From positions 833,001 to 897,000 of the forward strand of contig CM049308.1 in NCBI GenBank assembly GCA_026874595.1: 64,000 bases of DNA. The letters are read 5' to 3'. This DNA is from Sipunculus nudus (taxonomy: Eukaryota > Annelida > Sipuncula > Golfingiida > Sipunculidae). Shown one piece after another: positions 37,278 through 47,154 of this stretch. The position numbers and the translations under genes were made by a program. The notes beneath the pieces are model-generated. The model made no database searches, was not told the DNA's origin, and worked only from the letters and a program-made list of their open reading frames with translations. Within the stretch, counting starts at the first letter, position 1. Every line of letters starts with the position of its first letter.

Positions 37278-40146
37278 GGTGCACAAGGAGACTTTTCAGG
37301 GGCCTCCCAGCATATCAAGAAAGGAGATTCTAGGTCAAGTCATTATAATTTGTGCTCTGTTAACAGATGACCAAATCTTTACTCTGGGGAGTACTTCGGA
37401 GCCCCAGAGCATGAAGGATATGGGTAACAGAGATCTAATTTCAGGTTTCCAAGATGTTTCATGGACCTCCCTTCATGTTAAGAAAGAAGATTCTAGGTCA
37501 AGTCATTATGATTTGTGCTCTGTTAACAGATGACCAAATCTTTACTCTGGGGAGTACTTCGGAGCCCCAGAGCATGAAGGATATGGGTAACAGAGATCTA
37601 ATTTCAGGTTTCCAAGATGTTTCATGGACCTCCCTTCATGTTAAGAAAGAAGATTCTAGGTCAAGTCATTATGATTTGTGCTCTGTTAACAGATGACCAA
37701 ATCTTTACTCTGGGGAGTACTTCGGAGCCCCAGAGCATGAAGGATATGGGTAACAGAGATCTAATTTCAGGTTTCCAAGATGTTTCATGGACCTCCCTTC
37801 ATGTTAAGAAAGAAGATTCTAGGTCAAGTCATTATGATTTGTGCTCTGTTAACAGATGACCAAATCTTTACTCTGGGGAGTACTTCGGAGCCCCAGAGCA
37901 TGAAGGATATGGGTAACAGAGATCTAATTTCAGGTTTCCAAGATGTTTCATGGACCTCCCTTCATGTTAAGAAAGAAGATTCTAGGTCAAGTCATTATGA
38001 TTTGTGCTCTGTTAACAGATGACCAAATCTTTACTCTGGGGAGTACTTCGGAGCCCCAGAGCATGAAGGATATGGGTAACAGAGATCTAATTTCAGGTTT
38101 CCAAGATGTTTCATGGACCTCCCTGCATGTTAAGAAAGAAGATTCTAGGTCAAGTCATTATGATTTGTGCTCTGTTAACAGATGACCAAATCTTTACTCT
38201 GGGGAGTACTTCGGAGCCCCAGAGCATGAAGGATATGGGTAACAGAGATCTAATTTCAGGTTTCCAAGATGTTTCATGGACCTCCCTGCATGTTAAGAAA
38301 GAAGATTCTAGGTCAAGTCATTATGACTTGTGCTCTGTTAACAGATGACCAAATCTTTACTCTGGGGAGTACTTCGGAGCCCCAGAGCATGAAGGATATG
38401 GGTAACAGAGATCTAATTTCAGGTTTCCAAGATGTTTCATGGACCTCCCTGCATGTTAAGAAAGAAGATTCTAGGTCAAGTCATTATGATTTGTGCTCTG
38501 TTAACAGATGACCAAATCTTTACTCTGGGGAGTACTTCGGAGCCCCAGAGCATGAAGGATATGGGTAACAGAGATCTAATTTCAGGTTTCCAAGATGTTT
38601 CATGGACCTCCCTTCATGTTAAGAAAGAAGATTCTAGGTCAAGTCATTATGATTTGTGCTCTGTTAACAGATGACCAAATCTTTACTCTGGGGAGTACTT
38701 CGGAGCCCCAGAGCATGAAGGATATGGGTAACAGAGATCTAATTTCAGGTTTCCAAGATGTTTCATGGACCTCCCTGCATGTTAAGAAAGAAGATTCTAG
38801 GTCAAGTCATTATGATTTGTGCTCTGTTAACAGATGACCAAATCTTTACTCTGGGGAGTACTTCGGAGCCCCAGAGCATGAAGGATATGGGTAACAGAGA
38901 TCTAATTTCAGGTTTCCAAGATGTTTCATGGACCTCCCTGCATGTTAAGAAAGAAGATTCTAGGTCAAGTCATTATGATTTGTGCTCTGTTAACAGATGA
39001 CCAAATCTTTACTCTGGGGAGTACTTCGGAGCCCCAGAGCATGAAGGATATGGGTAACAGAGATCTAATTTCAGGTTTCCAAGATGTTTCATGGACCTCC
39101 CTTCATGTTAAGAAAGAAGATTCTAGGTCAAGTCATTATGATTTGTGCTCTGTTAACAGATGACCAAATCTTTACTCTGGTGAGTACTTCGGAGCCCCAG
39201 AGCATGAAGGATATGGGTAACAGAGATCTAATTTCAGGTTTCCAAGATGTTTCATGGACCTCCCTGCATGTTAAGAAAGAAGATTCTAGGTCAAGTCATT
39301 ATGATTTGTGCTCTGTTAACAGATGACCAAATCTTTACTCTGGGGAGTACTTCGGAGCCCCAGAGCATGAAGGATATGGGTAACAGAGATCTAATTTCAG
39401 GTTTCCAAGATGTTTCATGGACCTCCCTGCATGTTAAGAAAGAAGATTCTAGGTCAAGTCATTATGATTTGTGCTCTGTTAACAGATGACCAAATCTTTA
39501 CTCTGGGGAGTACTTCGGAGCCCCAGAGCATGAAGGATATGGGTAACAGAGATCTAATTTCAGGTTTCCAAGATGTTTCATGGACCTCCCTTCATGTTAA
39601 GAAAGAAGATTCTAGGTCAAGTCATTATGATTTGTGCTCTGTTAACAGATGACCAAATCTTTACTCTGGGGAGTACTTCGGAGCCCCAGAGCATGAAGGA
39701 TATGGGTAACAGAGATCTAATTTCAGGTTTCCAAGATGTTTCATGGACCTCCCTGCATGTTAAGAAAGAAGATTCTAGGTCAAGTCATTATGATTTGTGC
39801 TCTGTTAACAGATGACCAAATCTTTACTCTGGGGAGTACTTCGGAGCCCCAGAGCATGAAGGATATGGGTAACAGAGATCTAATTTCAGGTTTCCAAGAT
39901 GTTTCATGGACCTCCCTTCATGTTAAGAAAGAAGATTCTAGGTCAAGTCATTATGATTTGTGCTCTGTTAACAGATGACCAAATCTTTACTCTGGGGAGT
40001 ACTTCGGAGCCCCAGAGCATGAAGGATATGGGTAACAGAGATCTAATTTCAGGTTTCCAAGATGTTTCATGGACCTCCCTTCATGTTAAGAAAGAAGATT
40101 CTAGGTCAAGTCATTATGATTTGTGCTCTGTTAACAGATGACCAAA
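37278..40146 (+). repeat. 163-bp tandem array, about 18 near-identical copies
   Basis: Exact period 163 bp from about 37290 to 40141; copies differ by one to three bases. Main variant: CTCCCTTCATG or CTCCCTGCATG; singletons include GACTTGTGCT near 38325 and CTGGTGAGT near 39178. Two or more diverged copies precede it (37050-37290). 163 is not a multiple of 3 and every copy has stops, so it is not coding. Confidence 0.98.
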
Positions 40147-42680
40147 TGTCTAAAGGTCTCAAAAATCAAGAAAAAAATTCTTAAAAAATCAAAATACAGG
40201 TGGCACCACCAGTCTACAGAAACTGATGAAACAAGCCATTATCAATACAAATGTAGACAATCATGGTGATCAATGCATTAGTTATTGTATCAATTTTTGC
40301 ATTATTCTGGGAGGAACTTCCGAGCCTCATAGCTGAAAGGATATCAGTAACAGAGACCTTGTATCAGGTTTCCATTTAGACTTTTTATGACCGTCCTTGC
40401 ATGTCATGACAGAAGATTCTAGGTCCAGTTGATATGATTTGAGCCCTGTTAACAGATGACCAAATCTTAAAAGGTTTCAAAAATAGAGAAAAAAAACTTT
40501 AAAAAATCGAAAAAATACAGGTGGCGCACCAGAATGCAGAAACTGATGAAACATTTCATGATCAATATCCATGCAAAGAATCATGGTGATCAATATAACA
40601 ATTGTTCAGATACTTGAGCTTTTGTATCAAATTTTCCATTATTCTGGGGGGTACTTCGGAGCCCAATAGCGCAGAGGTTATGGGTAACAGAGACCTAATT
40701 TTGAAGTTTTTAAGGAGACTTTTCATGGGCCTCTCAGCATGTCAAGAGAGAAGATTCTAGGTCCAGTTGTTACGATTTGTGCCATGTTAACAGATGACCG
40801 CATCTTATGAGGTCTCAAAAATAGAGAAAAAAATTCGTAAAAATAAAAAAAAATACAGGTGGTGCCACCATACTGTAGAAACTGATGACACATTCCATGT
40901 TCAATATCCATGCAAAGAATCATGGTGATCACTGCAATAGTTGTTTAGATACTTGAGCTTTTGTATCAAATTTTCCATTATTCTGGGGGGTACTTCGAGC
41001 CCCATAGCTCAAAGGTTATGGGTAACAGAGACCTAATTTCAGGTTTCCAAAGAGACTTTTTATGGGCCTCCCTGCATGTCAAGAGAGAAGATTCTAGATG
41101 TAGTCCTTACGATTTGTGCCCTGTTAACAGATGGCCACATCTTCAAAGGTCTCGAAAAAAGAGAAAAAAAATTCGTAAAATTTGAAAAAAAAATGGAGGT
41201 GGCGCACCCTCTCTGCAGAAACTGATGGAACAGCTCATGATCAATATGTATGCCAAAAATCATGACCAAGATTCCAAGATTCTAGGTCCTGTCATTATGA
41301 TTTGTGCCACGTTAACAGATGACAGCATCCTTAAAGGTCTCAAAAACAGAGGAAAAAATCGTAAAAAATCGAACAATACAGGTGGCGCCACAAGTCTGCA
41401 GGAACTGATGGAACATCTCATAATCAATATGTATGCCAAAAATCATGACCATCAGTGATGTAGTTATTGAGATATTGAAGTTTTTGTATGAAATTTTTGA
41501 CTACTCTGGGGAGGGGGGGGGGGGTACTTTGGGGCCCAATAGCTCGAAGGATATGGTTAACAGAGACCTAATTTCTGGTTTCCAAGGATATTTTTCATGG
41601 ACCTCTCAGTGTGTCAAGAATGAAGATTCTAGGTCCAGTCGTTACGATTTGTGCCATGCTAACAGATGACAGCATCCTTAAAGGTCTCAAAAATAGAGGA
41701 AAAAATCGTAAAAAAACGAACGATAAAGGTGGCACCACCAGTCTGCAGGAAGTGATGACACATCTCATGATCAATAGTTATGCCACAAATCATGACCATC
41801 AGTCAAGTAGTAAATGAGATATTGAAGTTTTTGTATGAAATTTTTTACTTTTCTTGGGGGTAATTTCGGGCTCCATAGCTCGAAGAATATGGGTAACAGA
41901 GACCTAATTTCTGGTTTCCATGGAGACTTTTCATAGGTCTCTCAGTGTGTAGAGAATGAAGATTCTAGGTCCATTCATTATGATTTGTGCCATGTTAACA
42001 GATGACAGCATCCTTAAAGGTCTCAAAAATAGAGGAAATAAATCGTAAAAAATCGAACAATACAGGTGGCGCCACAAGTCTGCAGGAACTGATGGAACAT
42101 CTCATGATCAATATGTATGCCAAAAATCATGACCATCAGTGATGTAGTTATTGAGATATTGAAGTTTTTGTATGAAATTTTTGACTACTCGGGGGAGGGG
42201 GGGGGGGTACTTAAGGGCCCCATAGCTTGAAGGATATGGGTAACAGAGACCTAATTTCTGGTTTCCATGGAGACTTTTCATAGGTCTCTCAGTGTGTAGA
42301 GAATGAAGATTCTAAGTCCAGTCGTTACGATTTGTGCCTTGTTAACAGATGTTCACATTTTTAAAGGTCTCAAAAATAGAGAAAAAAATTCATAAAAAAT
42401 CGAAAAATACAGGTGGCGCCACCAGTCTTCAGGAACTGATGGAACGTCTCATGATCAATATGTATGCCAAAAATTATGACCATCAGTCAAGTATTTAATG
42501 AGATATTGAAGTTTTTGTATGAAATTTTGGACTTTTCTGGGGGGTACTTTGGGGCCCCATAGCTCGAAGGATATTGGTAACAGAGATCTAATTTCTGGTT
42601 TCCAAGGAGATTTTTCATGGACCTCCCAGGATGTCAAGTTAGAGGATTCCAGTTCTAGCGGTTACGATTTGTGCCCTGTT
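40147..42680 (+). repeat. 340-bp diverged tandem units of element G
   Basis: About seven units, landmarks GACCTAATTTC at about 40691, 41033, 41568, 41906, 42248 and 42588. Each has a GGTGGCRCCACC-type palindrome (for example 41382, 42065, 42413) and TCATGATCAATATGTATGCC. Several contain G-runs before GTACTT (41508-41523, 42187-42206). One unit (41270-41400) is shortened. Confidence 0.85.
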
Positions 42681-42900
42681 AACGGACAGACGCCCGGACG
42701 GCCGGACGGACGACAGACAAAAGGTGATCCCTATAGCTCAGATGACTTACAGTCAGCTGAGCTAAAAAAGGTAATCACGTCTGGAAAAGGGGGGGTCCAG
42801 GCCGCAAAATTACGTCTAAAACCCCTTAAAAAAGGTTGCTTCAGGTGAAAAAGGGGGGGTCCGGACCCACTGGACCCCCCCTCGATCCGCTTCTGGGGTC

Positions 42901-44230
42901 TTATGACCCCATCACCCTGATAAATAGTAACTGAACCAGAGTAATCAAGCATGGCCTCCCCCTCTTATACCCTGCCTTACAAGAGGCATACTGGAGGCTG
43001 TATTGTATCATTCCAGGTAGCAGCTAGGGCACACATCACGGCCCAAGGGGTAATGAAAATGACATTACATTGGCCAATGAAATTTTGTGTCACACAAACA
43101 TGGTCTGATGCTCAAGAAACCTATACGGGCTCTTTGAAGACTGCATAATGCCAGCCAACAGGAAATTATGCATTACTTATACCTGAAACCTTCCAGAAGC
43201 CCAGCAAAGCCTTATAATTGCATCACCCCACCCAGTTTGGTAGTTTTATTGATCATTAAGTCAAAATTTTAAACAAATGTAGGTTTTAGGCACTTTTGGT
43301 GCCTAAAACCTGCCAAAAACCTGTTTTGCGGGGCAGTTTTAACCAGGTTATACCCATGGTTAAAACCTTCCTGCCTAAAACTTGCCAACCCTGAGGAATA
43401 ATATGCTACAAGCAAATTTTGGCATAGGCTTTGATGGTTAAAAAAAAAATTTCATACATGCCTGGGATGTTTAATAGCCAAATGGTAATAATCAGCACCA
43501 GTGGCAATCTTGATAAGTTTTTTTCAGCTCAAGTATAAACCTTTCACTGAGGTACTCAAATGAGGTAGCTCATGATATGTGAGAATAGGTTTGAGCCTGG
43601 CATAAGGACTCATCTATAAACAGTAACAATAACACCTAGATATATCATGTTATTTATTTGCTAACAGACAAATACAACGGTCATGCTAAGAGCTAACAAT
43701 ATTAATATATCATATAAATGATTATTTGTATATGAGAAGACTGGGTCAGATCATACACAGCATGTGTAAGTAATAAATGACAAGGACCTAAAGAACAGCA
43801 TTTAATACAAGAATGCTGACAAGAACAATTTGAAACATGAAAATATAAAATATATTTACAAGCATCTGCATAAATATTTTCCACAGACAATGATAAAATC
43901 ATGTAAACATGTAAGGCACAAATGTTATGGTCAACATGGCAACAAATGTGACCAAAATGATTACCTCTTATATGTGCATACATATGAAACAATTTATTCC
44001 AGATTTATAATGTTGCAAAATGAAATTATGTCCATTAAAAGATGTTTAAATCTTAACAGTACGCATCTGTAACATAGGTGCCCAGTGGAGAATTAAACAT
44101 TCCTGCAGGCAATAAAGGAGTATTAGATATATGTGGAGGTACACACACTGGCTGGAGGAATCCAAAATGTTGGACATCAAACTCAAATGGGACACAATAA
44201 AACTGCCACATATTTACAATAAAAGGTTCT
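42901..44230. other. Unclassified, mostly non-coding DNA
   Basis: Small frames at 42951 and 43702-44072 have no support. Contains the hairpin at 43281-43311. A CCTGTTTTGCGGGGCAGTTTT-like segment here resembles 30629-30655, so part is repetitive. Confidence 0.4.
43281..43311. repeat. Perfect 13-bp-stem hairpin
   Basis: AGGTTTTAGGCAC and its exact inverse GTGCCTAAAACCT separated by TTTTG. It sits among further copies of CCTAAAACCTGCC and AAAACCTTCCTGCC, so it may be the terminus of another uncharacterised repeat. Confidence 0.85.
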
Positions 44231-44234
44231 GTGA

Positions 44235-44565
44235 CTGATTACCACTGCCATCCAGTGATAATAAAAGGTATCATGACTGACTACCAGCACCATCTTGTGA
44301 TAATAAAAGGTACCATGACAGACTACCAGGGCCATCTAGTGATAAAACATGGTCCCATGACAGACTAGCAGGGCCATCTATTAATAACAAATGGTACCAT
44401 GACAGACTACCAGGGCCATCTTTTGATAATAAAAGGTACCATGACAGACTACCAGGGCCATCTTGAGATAATAAAAGGTACCATGACAGACTACAAGGGC
44501 CATCTAGTGATAACAAATGGTACCATGACATACTACCAGGGCCATCTTGTGGTGATATTGGAAAC
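44235..44565. repeat. 42-bp minisatellite
   Basis: About eight copies of AATAAAAGGTACCATGACAG then ACTACCAGGGCCATCTAGTGAT. Because 42 is a multiple of 3 the minus strand reads as a 14-residue repeat (DGPGSLSWYLLLSK); there is no sign that it is translated. Confidence 0.95.
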
Positions 44566-44659
44566 ATATTGTCCATGAACATGTAACTGTTTTATTACTT
44601 TTACTGTTACTGTTCTATCATGGCTGTACAATGATTACCTTTCATATTTGCATATACAA

Positions 44660-44925
44660 TAGAGCCTTTCTGATCAGGTCCTAGCATATACAATAGAGTC
44701 TTTCTGATCAGGTCCTAGCATATACAACAGAGTCTTTCTGATCAGGTTCTAGCATATACAATAGTCTTTCTGATCAGGTTCTAGCATATACAACAGAGTC
44801 TTTCTGATCAGGTTCTATAATTTACAATAGGGTCTTTCTGATCAGGTTCTAGCATATACGATAGAGTCTTTCTGATCAGGTTCTAGCATATACAATAGAG
44901 TCTTTCTGATCAGGTTCAAGATCTC
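44660..44925. repeat. 34-bp minisatellite
   Basis: About eight copies of AGCATATACAATAGAGTCTT then TCTGATCAGGTTCT, with one shorter copy near 44755. Confidence 0.95.
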
Positions 44926-45654
44926 ACATGACAAACACTGGAGTACCTTTTACTGTCAATGCCTGGCTCATTATTTTGAACACATAACATGTAAGTCCAC
45001 ATTATGCTCATCAAGGTCTGAATAAATGCAAATCAGAATACAGAAAAATGTTTTCTTGTTAATATAAAACATGCATTATATATCCATTGCAACCAGCAAA
45101 TACTTAAACAGACATGAGAGACATTTAGTATGACAAACAATATTAGAGAAAGATCTGGCCTGGGCTTGTATATCAAGTCTAAAATAGATAAAAGCATGAA
45201 AATGTTAAACCATGACAAATGGAAGGACATGACCTACAAATGTGAACTTACACTGCACTCTGCTTCAATTCTACCTTTTGTGTCAGAACAGCATAAAGAC
45301 ACCTGTACTGACCATTTCAAAATACACTTGGCACATGTTTAAAATGAAACCCTGAGCCAGGTGTTTATACAGTGGTCAAGCTGCATTCATTCAAGAAGTT
45401 CTTCCCCTTAATCATTGTATCTCTAGCATTGTTTGTACGGAATTTCCACCAGGGAAGTTTGCAAAGGGCAAGGAATGATCTGTCCAATGTAAGCAAAGTG
45501 TTTTTGGTTTCAAACTGTAAGATCCATGATACCATTGGTCAGAACCTTCTTGGCCCGGTGCCAACTTCCCTTGTGGTGATACCCAGCAAACAGTGTTATA
45601 GACAGCACTGGTCAAGCAGAGGTTGTTCTAGAATATATTGAAGAGAATCACTAA
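44926..45654. other. Unclassified segment with overlapping frames
   Basis: 45372-45641 (plus) and 45412-45615 (minus) are both open, in DNA richer in G+C than its neighbours. The plus frame starts with a signal-like hydrophobic stretch (FFPLIIVSLALFV). The minus frame follows a weak acceptor (TATTCTAG). Neither is recognised and only one, at most, could be real. Confidence 0.25.
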
Positions 45655-45925
45655 GAAGTGTAAGACTGTGATACCTTCAACAGTTATTAGAACCAGGACA
45701 TCTAGCTGCAAGTGTAAGTGTGTGATAACTTAACAGTTATCAGTACCAACACATTTGGCTGCAGGTGTAAGTTTGTGATACCATCAACAGTTATTAGAAC
45801 CAGGACATCTAGCTGCAAGTGTAAGTGTGTGATAACTTAACAGTTATCAGTACCAACACATTTGGCTGCAGGTGAAAGTTTGTGATACCTTCAACAGTTA
45901 TTTGGAACAGGGCATTGGCTGTAAG
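45655..45925. repeat. 53-bp minisatellite with alternating units
   Basis: Four to five units ending GCTGCAAG or GCTGCAGG with spacings near 53-54 bp. Units alternate between AACCAGGACATCTAGCTG and TACCAACACATTTGGCTG types, giving a dimer of about 107 bp. Confidence 0.85.
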
Positions 45926-47154
45926 TTCTGTGATGACAGACTGCCTGGGGAAATTTAGCATGAATCATCTTCACTCCTATCTGTCCTTCTGTCTGTATAA
46001 CATCAAAGGATACTAATGGATTCTAAATACAGTTTTTTAAAGATCATTTGGTCATGAGGCAAAGAAGAAATGATTTCACTGATAATGTGTTTGTATGTTT
46101 GTACAACAGTGTCATACTGATTAAGTAGTAGACACTGGAGCTGACACCTAGTTCTGGAATCTGGAATTATAACCAATTTTTCTATTTGAAGTTATCTACA
46201 ACACAGGTTCATAAATCATGCTCACCTTATTTCTGGTGTGTGCATGTGGTCTCTGAATGCGGTCTGTGTCTTTAAGGCGTGATTGGTGAATAAAAGTGTA
46301 ATAATGCAACTCTTACTGTAATTTTCACAGTTTGGTGTAAACATGTTCTCCTATGTGTGCTGGAACTGAAGAAAATAACAGATTATCAGATAACCCTGGT
46401 ATGTATGTGTCAAACATCATTTACATATATTGTAATAACATACAATTATATTCTGATACAAAAATGCTTAAAGTACAGAGAAATCCCAGAGAAGTAAAAG
46501 TATTAATGGTTGAGATTGTGTAGATAAAAAGAGTCTCTTGGACACAATATGACAGTAAGGTTTCTGTACGGAGCATTGAGGTTATAGAGTACCAGTAATA
46601 TAAAATATTATGCTACACTAACAGTTACACACACTATACATTCACTACATCATCAGACTCACCAAGACAAGTCCACTATGACCATGTGACTTTTGATTAA
46701 CTCAGTATAATCATATAATGACACCCAACAATGTGAATAATATAATTGTAATCTACTATAAATAACCCTGTCTCTCCCGGTTATCTTGTTAAGACCATTA
46801 GCTAATATAAAGAATATAACTCAGGTAAATGTAACTCTGAAATAACACATAAAATGATAATAAAATCACTAAGCCCTTATAACACTATTTTCTGGTTACA
46901 GTTTAGATCAAACTTTGGACCTAACAAACACTGACATGCACACTACATACTAATTAATATTACAACAACACACACAGCAAACTGTCAAACACACATCACC
47001 ATAAAATAGTCCTAAAAGAATCATGTTCTGGTGACAAACTTTGCTTTGTCAACAAATACAGTCTAAAGCTGGGCTGTATATATTATAACCCTGTGTTACA
47101 GTAACTTATGCCATATCCATGCACATTCCTGTGGATTCTGTTAATGATATAATA
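45926..47154. other. AT-rich non-coding DNA
   Basis: No gene or known repeat seen over 1.2 kb. Confidence 0.4.

Larger units (their letters stand above)
36918..42763 (+). mobile_element. F1 element G, 5.85 kb with giant tandem core
   Basis: 5' ACAAGTGACCCAGGGGTCAT then GACGCTCAGCTG; 3' microsatellite ACGCCCGGACGGCCGGACGG (42689) and hairpin AGCTCAGATGAC/GTCAGCTGAGCT around TTACA, ending 42763 before AAAAAA. It contains the 163-bp array and the 340-bp array, which share phrases (GGTAACAGAGACCTAATTTC, GATTCTAGGTCCAGTC, TACGATTTGTGCCCTGTTAA). No genes; the serial 80-codon plus frames are the same repeat read again and again. Confidence 0.9.
36845..42895. mobile_element. Small TIR element opened by an F1 insertion
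   Basis: Left end CAGGGGCGGATCCAGG, right end (inverse) CAGAAGCGGATCGAGG, 13 of 16 matching, with G-rich subterminal parts (GGGGGGGTCC) on both sides. GGGTC flanks both ends (36840-36844 and 42896-42900), a possible 5-bp target duplication. Without the inserted F1 element the TIR element is only about 200 bp. Superfamily not assigned. Confidence 0.65.

Noticed and set aside
37279-40141. Sixteen successive identical 80-codon plus frames
   Set aside because: They are one 163-bp repeat read repeatedly; the period is not a multiple of 3, and every copy has stops.
37278-40146. CRISPR array
   Set aside because: The repeats are 163 bp with no unique spacers and the genome is animal.
36845-42895. 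Assignment of the CAGGGGCGGATCCAGG ends to hAT
   Set aside because: The visible flank repeat is 5 bp, not 8 bp, so the superfamily was left open.
44271-44582. 103-codon minus frame with a 14-residue repeat (GPGSLSWYLLLS)
   Set aside because: A 42-bp minisatellite, open by arithmetic, with no support as a gene.
45372-45641. 89-codon plus frame with a signal-peptide-like start
   Set aside because: A competing minus frame covers the same DNA and neither resembles a known family; listed only as an unclassified segment.
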